Source: a virus
Strand: one strand, 5' to 3'
DNA length: 34,086 bases
Virus record (IMG/VR): IMGVR_UViG_3300025411_000752
Location: 1-34,086 of that record
Part shown: piece by piece, positions 25,170 to 33,088 of the stretch
Layout of the letters: each line of letters starts with the position of its first letter
Numbering within the stretch: the first letter of the stretch is position 1
Made by a program: the position numbers and the translations under genes
Notes under the pieces: generated by a model
What the model saw: the letters and a program-made list of their open reading frames with translations, nothing else
Databases searched by the model: none
What the model was told of the DNA's origin: nothing

Positions 25170-26611
25170 AGAAATTTTTTATAGCAGGTGGTGGAACAGC
25201 AGGGTGGGTAGTAGCTAGTATGTTAGCTGCACTTTATAAAGGTTGTGATATTACTTTGGTAGAAAGTCAAGATATTGGCACTATTGGTGTTGGTGAAAGT
25301 ACAACTCCTGCTATATTAGATTTTTTAAATCTCAGCGGAATTAATCTAATTGATTTTATAAATTATACCGACAGCACTATTAAAGTTGGAATTAATTTTG
25401 AAAATTGGACAGGCACTGATAACAAATATTTTCACGGTAATAGAGATTATCTACACAGCTTTGATCTTACTAAACAAAATGATTTCTGGGGAGTAAGTTA
25501 CTTACACGATTTTTTAGAAGACGAACACAAGTACAGTAATTATGTAAGAGATAATCTAGTTCCTTTTAATCGTAAAGGATATCAAGTTGGCGCCCATGCT
25601 CTTCATATCAATGCCAACAAATTAGTAGAATATTTGCGTAAATTCTTACAAGGAAAAGTAACTGTAAAAGAAGGGTTGATTACAGAAGTTAAAAAAGACG
25701 AACAAGGAATCTCTAGTGTAAAATTAGAAAGCGGTGAGGTATTTTCTGCAGATGTTTATTTTGATTGTACTGGATTCAAGCGTGTAATACATCAACATGT
25801 CGATTCAAAATGGCATAGTCTTAAAGATTTGCTACCAGTAAATAGGGCTATCCCAAGTCCATTTGATTGGAACGATCCTATGAATACTACACACTCTAGT
25901 GCATTGTCATCTGGATGGGTATGGCAAGTTCCGTTAAGCAATCGTGTAGGTTCAGGATACGTATACAGTGAAGAGTTTAGCAAGGACCCAGAAGCAGAAT
26001 TTGTAGAATATATTAAACAAAAATATAATCGAGTTGTAGAACCTACACGTACAATTAAATTCGAAGCAGGGTATGTAAAGAACCCTTGGTCAAAAAATGT
26101 GGTATGTGTCGGTTTAAGTAGCGGGTTTGTAGAACCATTAGAAAGCACAAGCATACACATGATGTTTCATCAGATTATGTGTTTTTCTCAACTATATGAT
26201 GGCTTAATTAGTGCTAACATCAATAATGTTTACAATAGTTATATGATAGACATGTACGATGATACAGCTAGCTTTGTTAAAATGCACTATCTTGGCGGTA
26301 GAAATGATACTGAATTTTGGAAGTATATGCAGAATTCAAAAAATACTCCTAGGCTAGACAACTTATTATCTATATGGAATAATCATTTCCCAACAGCAGA
26401 TCATATTGGACAAAATAAAGACCGTGTAGTCGGTTATAGATTGTTTGCATTACCTGCCTGGATACAAGTATTAGTTGGGATGAAAATTATTGACAAGTCT
26501 TTGATTAAAAAATATATCGATTTTAATCAAATACCTAAGAGTGAAGTAGTAGAAGAACAGTTAGTTACACAACGAGAGTTCTTAAAGGCTATACAAAATC
26601 GGGCCCAATAA
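25166..26611 (+). CDS. Flavin-dependent (tryptophan-type) halogenase 2
   Basis: A 481-residue PF04820 protein with every key element: GGGTAGW (8-14), IGVGESTTP (40-48), Lys73 (DSTIKVGINFENW), GWVWQVP (250-256) and FVEPLESTS (321-329) with Glu326-Ser327 as in PrnA. It is clearly diverged from halogenase 1 in the substrate-side region (about 85-145, 205-245), so the two are unlikely to share a substrate. The start ATG lies in the stop of halogenase 1 (ATGA overlap). The 3' end overlaps the convergent hydroxylase gene by 23 bases, with no terminator between the two opposing runs. Confidence 0.9.
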   Translation: MKKFFIAGGGTAGWVVASMLAALYKGCDITLVESQDIGTIGVGESTTPAILDFLNLSGINLIDFINYTDSTIKVGINFENWTGTDNKYFHGNRDYLHSFDLTKQNDFWGVSYLHDFLEDEHKYSNYVRDNLVPFNRKGYQVGAHALHINANKLVEYLRKFLQGKVTVKEGLITEVKKDEQGISSVKLESGEVFSADVYFDCTGFKRVIHQHVDSKWHSLKDLLPVNRAIPSPFDWNDPMNTTHSSALSSGWVWQVPLSNRVGSGYVYSEEFSKDPEAEFVEYIKQKYNRVVEPTRTIKFEAGYVKNPWSKNVVCVGLSSGFVEPLESTSIHMMFHQIMCFSQLYDGLISANINNVYNSYMIDMYDDTASFVKMHYLGGRNDTEFWKYMQNSKNTPRLDNLLSIWNNHFPTADHIGQNKDRVVGYRLFALPAWIQVLVGMKIIDKSLIKKYIDFNQIPKSEVVEEQLVTQREFLKAIQNRAQ

Positions 26612-27200
26612 CCCAGCCAACTAAAGACTTTCTTACACCTTTAGTAACAGGAGTTACGCTATGAGGTAAGAACGAAGGGAAGAACACAATCTCATTTTGT
26701 TTTAATCTAACAATATTACCAGGATTGGAATCGTGAAATACTAAATTTCCACCTTCAAATTCACTAGGATCATTTAGTTGGATACTGAAAGATAACTTTC
26801 TGCATCTACCGTTTTCTCCTTTAAGAGTTGCATCGGTATGCATGTCGTAAAATCCTTGATCTTCCGAACGATATATAGAATACTGTAGTGTTTGAATATG
26901 TGTTAGTGCAAACTTATAATAGCCAGCATTAACTTCATTTACAGCATCGGATAATCTTTTATAGATGTTGTCAAATGTAGGAGTTTCTTCTAAGAATACG
27001 ATATCTGTTCTGCGAAGTCGACTATTTCTAGATCCACCGTTTTCTTTTATCTTAGCAGAAATTATTTGCTCAGGATGTTGAGATATATAATTTTCTATAA
27101 AATTGTGTTGCTCTTGAGTAAAAATATCTCTTGATACAACACACCATGCATCTTTAGTTTTAGATGGATGTTCTAAAGCCCACATATCACTTATTGCCAA
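26589..27200 (-). CDS. PKHD / prolyl-4-hydroxylase-like 2OG-Fe(II) oxygenase
   Basis: 203 residues. Core motifs are His121-x-Asp123 (FYDMHTDAT), RKLSFSIQLNDP..FEGGNLVF, and FFPSFLPHSVTPVTKGVRKSL with His180 and Arg190, the pattern of PKHD-type hydroxylases and P4H-domain enzymes. It probably hydroxylates a protein side chain or a small molecule; which one cannot be told. The frame opens at a TTG with AGGA shortly upstream. An ATG five codons in (27185) lies one base after the stop of the upstream methyltransferase and is an alternative start. It is the last gene of the - strand run and converges on halogenase 2. Confidence 0.85.
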   Translation of the reverse strand: MAISDMWALEHPSKTKDAWCVVSRDIFTQEQHNFIENYISQHPEQIISAKIKENGGSRNSRLRRTDIVFLEETPTFDNIYKRLSDAVNEVNAGYYKFALTHIQTLQYSIYRSEDQGFYDMHTDATLKGENGRCRKLSFSIQLNDPSEFEGGNLVFHDSNPGNIVRLKQNEIVFFPSFLPHSVTPVTKGVRKSLVGWVIGPDFV

Positions 27201-28107
27201 AAGATCCTGGTAGATTCTTTGGAATGTTTACACTAGTTCTAAAACTCATTAAGTTTTCGTCGATTATAAAACCAAGTTCTAGCTCAGTTTTTTCTTCCAT
27301 AATTGTATATTGGTTAAATCTTAAAAAACTATTACCCCAGTGACGTTCAATCGAAGGACGATACAAATTTAAACGAGAGCCGTTAGATACTATATAAGGC
27401 TTGACCCATATACTATCGATTCTAGTAGATTTTTTGAATACGTTACGTTGTTCTAATATACCTTCGGGGTAATTGTAAAAATCCCAAGGACCAAAATTAA
27501 GCCAATCATTATGGTCGTCTGGTATTACATCCTCGACAATAGTTTGCCCAGTTTGCATTGCTTCTTCAAATGTAGAACCTAAAGAATGTATATAGTTTAT
27601 AGAATCAACATTGTCGCTATCATAAAATTTAAATTCAAATCCAAAACTATCAGGTACTAGTTTACCATCAGGCTTGAGCCATTTTTTAACATCGTTTAAT
27701 GTATGCAGACACATTTCGTCTAATAAAAATGGTCCAAAAATTTCATGAATAATTACATCTACCTGTTCAGGCAACTCTAGTGCCCAACTGGCAGATTCTA
27801 TAATTTCAAGATTATCTAATTTTTCTTCGTCTTTTAATTTTTGCAATACTTGTACGGCTACTGGATTTGCTTCGACAGCATACACTTTACTAGCGCCTGC
27901 TCGGATAGCATACAAAGATAGTAAACCTAATCCTGCACCGATATCTAACACAACTTTTCCCTTGCAAGAATGTTTGATAGACTTTTCGTAGAATAAATTT
28001 CTAGTCTTATCTGTCATTAATCCTCGATACGAGCCAACACCTGTGTAATAGGCTTGTATTTGCCCCATTCTAAAATTTTGAAAATCTTCTAGTTGTTCTT
28101 TATTCAT
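27187..28107 (-). CDS. PRMT-like SAM-dependent arginine methyltransferase
   Basis: 306 residues with the layout of a class I protein arginine methyltransferase. An N-terminal helix AYYTGVGSYRGLMTDKTR (19-36) matches the PRMT YF..Y......ML.D..R motif. Motif I is VLDIGAGLGLLS (53-64), with the ribose-binding acid Glu79 in VYAVEAN. A double-Glu loop, HEIFGPFLLDE (121-131), places Glu122 and Glu131 nine residues apart as in PRMTs, where they hold the arginine guanidinium. IERHWGNSFLRF near 253-264 sits where PRMTs have the THW loop. KPDGKLVP is also PRMT-like. The eukaryotic dimerisation arm is not obvious. It likely methylates Arg in a phage or host protein. It overlaps both neighbours, all of them oxygenases. 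Confidence 0.75.
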   Translation of the reverse strand: MNKEQLEDFQNFRMGQIQAYYTGVGSYRGLMTDKTRNLFYEKSIKHSCKGKVVLDIGAGLGLLSLYAIRAGASKVYAVEANPVAVQVLQKLKDEEKLDNLEIIESASWALELPEQVDVIIHEIFGPFLLDEMCLHTLNDVKKWLKPDGKLVPDSFGFEFKFYDSDNVDSINYIHSLGSTFEEAMQTGQTIVEDVIPDDHNDWLNFGPWDFYNYPEGILEQRNVFKKSTRIDSIWVKPYIVSNGSRLNLYRPSIERHWGNSFLRFNQYTIMEEKTELELGFIIDENLMSFRTSVNIPKNLPGSFGNK

Positions 28108-28715
28108 TTTAAGTCCACATTAAAAGCGATACATCTTCGTTCGCCGTCACCCTTGAAAGGATAAACTGTATGCATTATATATGCCGGAAATATGTACATA
28201 TCCCCTACTCTTGGACAAATTGCTCTTGGGCCAAGATTTTGTAAACTAGGAACATGAAAATTGCCAAATATAAAATGCAAACAACCATCCAAGCCGTTAT
28301 TACCATTTTTTTGTATAGTGTTGTATGAGTCTTGAATTTGTTTTGGAACTTTAAGATATAAAATACCACTGAGTAATGCATCGTGTGTATGTACTGGATT
28401 ATAGTCACCGGCATATTGACTAACAATCCAAGATTTTCTAACTTCTAAATGCCTAGCTTCTATGTTTCTAAAAAATGGATCATAACTAGATTTTAAATAA
28501 TCCACAACATATGGTAGTACATCAAACGATTCTGAAAACTCAAATTCTCGTTGTTCGCCTTCTTGTATTAGCCCAGCTAAAATAGGGCTCATGTCTGCAC
28601 CTGTTTTAAGGTATTCGTCAGACTCTTTTAATAAACTATCTATTTCAGTTTGTTTTAATTTGGCCTTTAAAATATCTAAGGACCAAAGTTTACTAATCTC
28701 AGCAAATCTAGCCAT
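28104..28715 (-). CDS. 2OG-Fe(II) oxygenase (HxH type, TIGR02466-like)
   Basis: 203 residues. It carries His109-x-His111-Asp112 (NPVHTHDALLSGILYLKVP), a core strand CLHFIFG, GDMYIFPAYIMHTVYPF with the distal His182, and ERRCIAFNV with Arg193 for 2-oxoglutarate. The HxH..SG.LY pattern is that of the 2OG-FeII_Oxy_5 group. The helical N-terminal 100 residues are unusually long for the other HxH enzymes here and may bind substrate. AAGGAA stands before the ATG. It overlaps the methyltransferase in ATGA and the upstream oxygenase by eight bases. Confidence 0.82.
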   Translation of the reverse strand: MARFAEISKLWSLDILKAKLKQTEIDSLLKESDEYLKTGADMSPILAGLIQEGEQREFEFSESFDVLPYVVDYLKSSYDPFFRNIEARHLEVRKSWIVSQYAGDYNPVHTHDALLSGILYLKVPKQIQDSYNTIQKNGNNGLDGCLHFIFGNFHVPSLQNLGPRAICPRVGDMYIFPAYIMHTVYPFKGDGERRCIAFNVDLK

Positions 28716-29328
28716 TTAATAATTCCTTTTTAATTAATTGCTTTAAGGACGAACGCATAGTATTGAAACTAATTGTAATTCTTTCTTTAGTTTTGTTTCT
28801 TTCTGTATAATGTAATAACCAGCTAGGAAATAATACTAGCATTCCGGGCTGACATGGAAATTCTATTTGTCCAGCGCCGTATGTTGTTTCTTTAGCTAGT
28901 ATGTCGTTCATTTTAAAAGGGCGAAGCGGAGTTTCAAAAAACAAACTACAACTACCAGATTCTGCATATGGGTAAAATGCTCCGCTTATAACACTACCTT
29001 CATGTCTGTGAGGAGTTACTTTACCATCTTGTCCAATGATATTAAACCAACTATCAGTGACCACACAAGTCTCTAACCCAGTTTTATCAGTATAAGTATC
29101 TAGGGCAATTTGTACGTCTGTAAAAAAATCAGATAATTCAGGAACATTTTTTAAATTCTGGTCAGCACCGCCGTAACTAGATTGGCCGTTTACGACTAAT
29201 ACATGCTCACGAGTATTCATAGACCGTATTGTATTAACTAGTGTTGAATTGGTATGTTTGGTAAAATCAAAACCTATAACAATAGTTGGAAATAATTCGT
29301 AAACTTTATGATTTATTTTCTTTTCCAT
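28708..29328 (-). CDS. 2OG-Fe(II) oxygenase (HxH type, TIGR02466-like)
   Basis: 206 residues. It opens with YELFPTIVIGFDF, the usual N-terminal signature of this group. The metal region is TPHRHEGSVISGAFYP (His107, His109, Glu110), followed by LFFETPLRPF, GMLVLFPSWLLHYTER (His173) and ERITISFN (Arg183). All expected catalytic positions are present, unlike the related degenerate protein at 22332-23108, whose FPSWL segment aligns well with it. The substrate is unknown. It overlaps the preceding oxygenase by 16 bases. Confidence 0.85.
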   Translation of the reverse strand: MEKKINHKVYELFPTIVIGFDFTKHTNSTLVNTIRSMNTREHVLVVNGQSSYGGADQNLKNVPELSDFFTDVQIALDTYTDKTGLETCVVTDSWFNIIGQDGKVTPHRHEGSVISGAFYPYAESGSCSLFFETPLRPFKMNDILAKETTYGAGQIEFPCQPGMLVLFPSWLLHYTERNKTKERITISFNTMRSSLKQLIKKELLNG

Positions 29329-29867
29329 ACTGTATTCAATGTTAACCTATATTGATCGGCTTCTAATGGCGGTTGTGTACCTACATGCGGAATAATACTA
29401 TCAAACATAGCAACTCTTCCGGGAACAAAATCCGATACAAATTCAATATCAGATAAATCATTAGTTCTCCATACTGTGGGACAGTGCCAGTTTACATTCC
29501 AAGAGACATTTAAATAATAAAGAACACTAACAAAGCCTTCAGTTCTTGAATCGCTATGATAGCGAAGTCGATCAATTGGTGTTGCTAAATTCATCCATGA
29601 CCTGCTAAACTCGTAGTCTTTTAGCTGATCAGTAACGACTTTCATACCGGGTAAACTAAACAATCCAAATGATTTTAAACTTTCTTCGGTCCATAGAGAT
29701 TTAATTAAAAAACTGGCTTTTTGATCTGTTAGTAGTGTATCAAAACCGGTCGAAATCATAAACGGAATTTGTCTTATTTGCTCAAACAAACTGCAACGTT
29801 CGTGATAACTTAATAAATTATCATAAAGTTTAATGCTATGTCCAGATTGTGTAGTATGTTCTTTCAT
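29313..29867 (-). CDS. 2OG-Fe(II) oxygenase (HxD type)
   Basis: 184 residues with His104-x-Asp106 (RYHSDSRTEG), VSVLYYLN, WHCPTVWRTND, PGRVAMFDSIIPHVGT (His161) and DQYRLTLNTVW (Arg174). It is a complete 2OG-Fe(II) triad plus the co-substrate Arg. The FDS..PH phrase differs from the FPS.L.H of its neighbours and suggests a phytanoyl-hydroxylase or P4H-like subgroup. It ends in NTVWK like the + strand oxygenase at 23108-23668, so these two may be paralogues split between the two runs. It overlaps the upstream gene by four bases. No Shine-Dalgarno sequence is seen, so translation is probably coupled. Confidence 0.82.
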   Translation of the reverse strand: MKEHTTQSGHSIKLYDNLLSYHERCSLFEQIRQIPFMISTGFDTLLTDQKASFLIKSLWTEESLKSFGLFSLPGMKVVTDQLKDYEFSRSWMNLATPIDRLRYHSDSRTEGFVSVLYYLNVSWNVNWHCPTVWRTNDLSDIEFVSDFVPGRVAMFDSIIPHVGTQPPLEADQYRLTLNTVWKRK

Positions 29868-30439
29868 ATAAAATTAAAAGCAATTGATATTCTAGCATCA
29901 TTTTTATCAGTTGTCAAGTTCTGTCCTACACTATGACGAACCCAACTAGGAAATATTACCAATTTTGATTCTTCTGGCTCTAGCATCAATGCCTGAGCGG
30001 TATATTCATTTTCTTGTTCAAAAAATTGGAGGAAAAATTCACTATCGTCTTGTCTTTCTAAAATAAGATCACCACAATTTACAGGACATTTTACATAATA
30101 GGTACAACTAAAAAATGACAAAGTATGATTGTGAGATATATTATAATTGTTTCGATTGTTTACATTGAACCAATAATTAGATAACTTAGGAATCCTGCTA
30201 TTTCCAAATTTTTCATATATAACTTTTAATCTGCCTTGTATTTCAGCAATTAGTTTTTCGGTAACAGGTCCAACAGGTTTAGATAACGGGCGACTTTGCC
30301 ACCCTCCATTATTGCTTACTTGTATAGGTGTATTTTTTTCAGAATAAATTTTTCTGCATTCTTCAATCAACTGAGCATTGTCTATATTTGTAATATAGTC
30401 TTCGTATATTTCTGTTGGGAATAAAAATGCACTTTTCAT
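29864..30439 (-). CDS. 2OG-Fe(II) oxygenase (HxH type, TIGR02466-like)
   Basis: 191 residues. FLFPTEIYEDYI marks the N-terminus. WFNVNNRNNYNISHNHTLSF carries His103-x-His105, followed by CTYYVKCP, GDLILER, SKLVIFPSWVRHSVGQN (His169) and ARISIAFNFI (Arg183), which ends the protein. It is a standard member of the HxH group and the shortest of those in the window. Its start overlaps the stop of halogenase 3 (ATGA), placing it immediately downstream of that enzyme in the same transcript. A functional pairing of halogenase and oxygenase, as also on the + strand, is plausible but unproven. Confidence 0.85.
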   Translation of the reverse strand: MKSAFLFPTEIYEDYITNIDNAQLIEECRKIYSEKNTPIQVSNNGGWQSRPLSKPVGPVTEKLIAEIQGRLKVIYEKFGNSRIPKLSNYWFNVNNRNNYNISHNHTLSFFSCTYYVKCPVNCGDLILERQDDSEFFLQFFEQENEYTAQALMLEPEESKLVIFPSWVRHSVGQNLTTDKNDARISIAFNFI

Positions 30440-31881
30440 CGTAATATACTATCAATAAATTTTCTATGATCTACAGCCCTAGTGAGATCTTGTGCCCTAC
30501 GCTGTCTAATAGAGTAGGATTCTTGCCTAGCACGTTCTAATAAATTTCTTTGTGTTAATATTTTCTTTATTTTATCTCTATTGCATTTTTTAAGACCTAC
30601 TGCAACTCTTGTAAAATTTCCAAAACTAAACATTACACCTAAACTATCATAAAATGTTAAAAAATCCATTTGAGCTTTTTCATCTAGATCTGCAACTATG
30701 CTTGGAGTATTATTGGTCATATAACGCCAAAACTCGCTATCTGTTCTCTTTGTAGTATAACAGAATCTCAAATACAAGTATACATTTTCATAAAATTCTT
30801 GCATAATTTTATTGTAATTAATTCTATCTAAACTACAATAACCTAAACTGTTTAAATGTACAAACTGCCTAACTTGCTCAACTGTGTGATGTATGTTTGT
30901 TGCTTCTAATGGTTCTGTGAATCCGCTTGCTAGTCCAACAGCAATACAATTTCCAACCCATTGATCCTTCCAGTATCCGCTTTTAAAAGATAGTACACGG
31001 CTAGTGTTGGTTAAATCTTTTTGATAAGTTTGTTTAGTCCACTGAGAAAATTTACTAAATGCTTCATCGTCGGATGTAAATTCGCTAGAATACAAATAAC
31101 CTGCTCCCCAACGATTGCTTAACGGTACTTGTAGTATCCACCCATCTGCGCTTGCTTCTGACGTTGTATAAGGAGGTTGTTTTGTAAATTCATATTCAAC
31201 TGGATTAGGAATACAGCGGTCGATTGGCAACCAATCACTTTTGTCAACCCACTCTGTATTCATGTGTTTCATCAGTACAGTTTGAAATCCGCTAGCATCT
31301 ATATAAAAATCAGCTGATAATTTACGCCCGTCATTTAGTACTATATGATCTATATTTTCATTATTCTTTACTACTGAGTCTACAACACCGTCTGTAATAG
31401 TTAATTCATTTCGAAATTTATTTTCAATATAACGACTAAACAATACAGCATCTATATGTAGTGCTTGTCCTGCATTTGGATCTCCAGGAATTAATCCATT
31501 GTCCATATATGCGGCATTATACGAAGTATCTGAATCATACTGGTTGTGTGCAATGTCATAAGCAGCTACTAAATTGTAGTAACTGTCTTGATACTGGCTA
31601 AAATTATGATAATAATGTTTACCATCATTTAACCAATTTTTAAATTTAAGTCCTAATTTAACAGTGGCATTAACATTTTTAATTAGTTCTTCTCTTGTAA
31701 TTCCTACAAGATCTAAATATTCATAAATTACAGGAGTAAGACTTTCCCCAACACCAATTCCAGGTTTGCTGTGGTCATATACTAGTGTAACATCTACATT
31801 AGATTTCCAATATTTTTTAATATAAGTGGCGGCCATAATACCTGCGGTACCCCCACCTACAACTAAAATTTTATAAGTCAT
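30436..31881 (-). CDS. Flavin-dependent halogenase 3 (altered WxWxIP motif)
   Basis: 481 residues, PF04820 family. GGGTAGI (9-15) binds FAD, IGVGESLTP (42-50) follows, Lys75 (NATVKLGLKFKNW) is the expected catalytic Lys, and FTEPLEATN (321-329) carries Glu326. The signature normally reading WxWxIP is GWILQVP (247-253), so the second Trp is Leu250. Ala follows Glu326 instead of Ser, as in halogenase 1. WxWxIP is regarded as a marker separating halogenases from related monooxygenases, so the chemistry of this copy is less certain. It lies between two 2OG oxygenases with four-base overlaps on each side. Confidence 0.85.
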   Translation of the reverse strand: MTYKILVVGGGTAGIMAATYIKKYWKSNVDVTLVYDHSKPGIGVGESLTPVIYEYLDLVGITREELIKNVNATVKLGLKFKNWLNDGKHYYHNFSQYQDSYYNLVAAYDIAHNQYDSDTSYNAAYMDNGLIPGDPNAGQALHIDAVLFSRYIENKFRNELTITDGVVDSVVKNNENIDHIVLNDGRKLSADFYIDASGFQTVLMKHMNTEWVDKSDWLPIDRCIPNPVEYEFTKQPPYTTSEASADGWILQVPLSNRWGAGYLYSSEFTSDDEAFSKFSQWTKQTYQKDLTNTSRVLSFKSGYWKDQWVGNCIAVGLASGFTEPLEATNIHHTVEQVRQFVHLNSLGYCSLDRINYNKIMQEFYENVYLYLRFCYTTKRTDSEFWRYMTNNTPSIVADLDEKAQMDFLTFYDSLGVMFSFGNFTRVAVGLKKCNRDKIKKILTQRNLLERARQESYSIRQRRAQDLTRAVDHRKFIDSILR

Positions 31882-32474
31882 TTAGTTAAAGCAAACCACG
31901 AAGACAATATATACTTGGTGTCTTTAAGTGGAGGATTGCCCCTGTGTGTATGCGTAAACGAACTAGGAAATATAACAACAGTCCCTTGACGAGGAGGAAT
32001 TCTCACACTTTGATGAATGAATTCTGTTTCGCCACCGTCATTGATGTCGTTCAAATAGATAATAATACTTAAAAGTCGATTGGCTTCTTGTATACTGTTT
32101 TGTTCATGATGCCACATATGATAACCTTGACCAGGTTTTGTACGCTGTATCTTAAATGGCAATATTTGTAAATTTTTAGCAAGATGACTAACACCATTTA
32201 CCGTGTCTGCATACATGGCAATACATTTAGTTACCGCTTGTATTGCAGGACCAGCTAACTGTCCATTAGTCAACATTCGATTAGTGTCTAGTTCTTCTCC
32301 TAGATAGTATTGTTGATCGTCCTTGGCACTGATAGGAACTTGGTCTACTTCTTGTCTGTTAATAGTTAAATCGTAACCATTTAAATATTCAAAGTAAGAA
32401 CAAACTTTATTACAATACTCTTTTGATAGCTCATTAGGAAAAACTCCAATTAAATTTTCTATAGTCGATGTCAT
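31878..32474 (-). CDS. 2OG-Fe(II) oxygenase, prolyl-4-hydroxylase-like (HxE)
   Basis: 198 residues. YHMWHHEQNS supplies a His122-x-Glu124 pair. RLLSIIIYLNDINDGGETEF is the P4H-type core, and VVIFPSSFTHTHRGNPP gives the distal His175 (or His177). KYILSSWF ends the domain, with Lys187 where others have the 2OG-binding Arg. Glu in place of the usual Asp occurs in some 2OG enzymes, so activity is plausible. It belongs to the same broad group as the PKHD-like enzyme at 26589-27200. It overlaps halogenase 3 in ATGA and follows the next oxygenase with the same four-base overlap. Confidence 0.82.
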   Translation of the reverse strand: MTSTIENLIGVFPNELSKEYCNKVCSYFEYLNGYDLTINRQEVDQVPISAKDDQQYYLGEELDTNRMLTNGQLAGPAIQAVTKCIAMYADTVNGVSHLAKNLQILPFKIQRTKPGQGYHMWHHEQNSIQEANRLLSIIIYLNDINDGGETEFIHQSVRIPPRQGTVVIFPSSFTHTHRGNPPLKDTKYILSSWFALTK

Positions 32475-33088
32475 TCGTTATCCTCGTAATGCGAACTAAC
32501 GCTATTTTTTCCAAGATTACGAACATTAAAATTATAAGCAACACTGATTCGTTCGTCGTCAGTTAAATTATTAGGCGTAGTACCATGTATTGTACTACTT
32601 CTAAACACAATACACAACCCCTCTTCCGGATCTATGCAAGTTTGGGTACTATTATCCACAGTTGGCCCAGCATGATCCGGATCAATTGAATGCATTTGAG
32701 GGCATGGATGCATAAACATCAGTTGTCCACTACCTTTTGGTGCTCGGGGATAGTATACAGCACTGATGAAACTGTTTGAATGGCCATGTGGAGGATGAGT
32801 AGTAGCTGTGGCTGTACTAATGTTGGCCCAACTATCCGCAATATACAGCTCATTAAACTCTATATCGTATCCACATTCTTTTACAAAATCAAATACAGCA
32901 CTTTTTACAAAATAATTTACTTTTTCAAATTCTTTAAATTTATGAACACCTGTTTTAGTTTGAAAAAAGTTAGAGCTACTAGTTAATAATTTGTCTTTGA
33001 CAACTTCTTTAACATCAGCATGTATGGAAAAATCTAGATTATTATAAAACCCTACGGTAGTAGGGAACATACGAACAATTTCTTTCAT
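32471..33088 (-). CDS. 2OG-Fe(II) oxygenase (HxH type, TIGR02466-like)
   Basis: 205 residues. VRMFPTTVGFYNN is the family's N-terminal signature. THPPHGHSNSFISAVYYPRAP holds His101-x-His103, GQLMFMHPCP is the core strand, GLCIVFRSSTIHGTTPNN has the distal His168, and ERISVAYNF has Arg180. FRSS replaces the usual FPSW. A GGAG ribosome site five bases before the ATG (33094-33097) is one of the clearest in the - strand run. Its start overlaps the stop of the Nudix gene in ATGA. Confidence 0.85.
   Translation of the reverse strand: MKEIVRMFPTTVGFYNNLDFSIHADVKEVVKDKLLTSSSNFFQTKTGVHKFKEFEKVNYFVKSAVFDFVKECGYDIEFNELYIADSWANISTATATTHPPHGHSNSFISAVYYPRAPKGSGQLMFMHPCPQMHSIDPDHAGPTVDNSTQTCIDPEEGLCIVFRSSTIHGTTPNNLTDDERISVAYNFNVRNLGKNSVSSHYEDNE

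Noticed and set aside
25792-26160. 122-codon antisense open frame in halogenase 2
   Set aside because: It is the mirror of conserved halogenase motifs and has no family features, so it is a shadow of the real gene.
26601-26606. GGGCCC palindrome at the convergent junction as a terminator
   Set aside because: Six bases cannot form a stable hairpin with a loop, and no T run follows on either strand.
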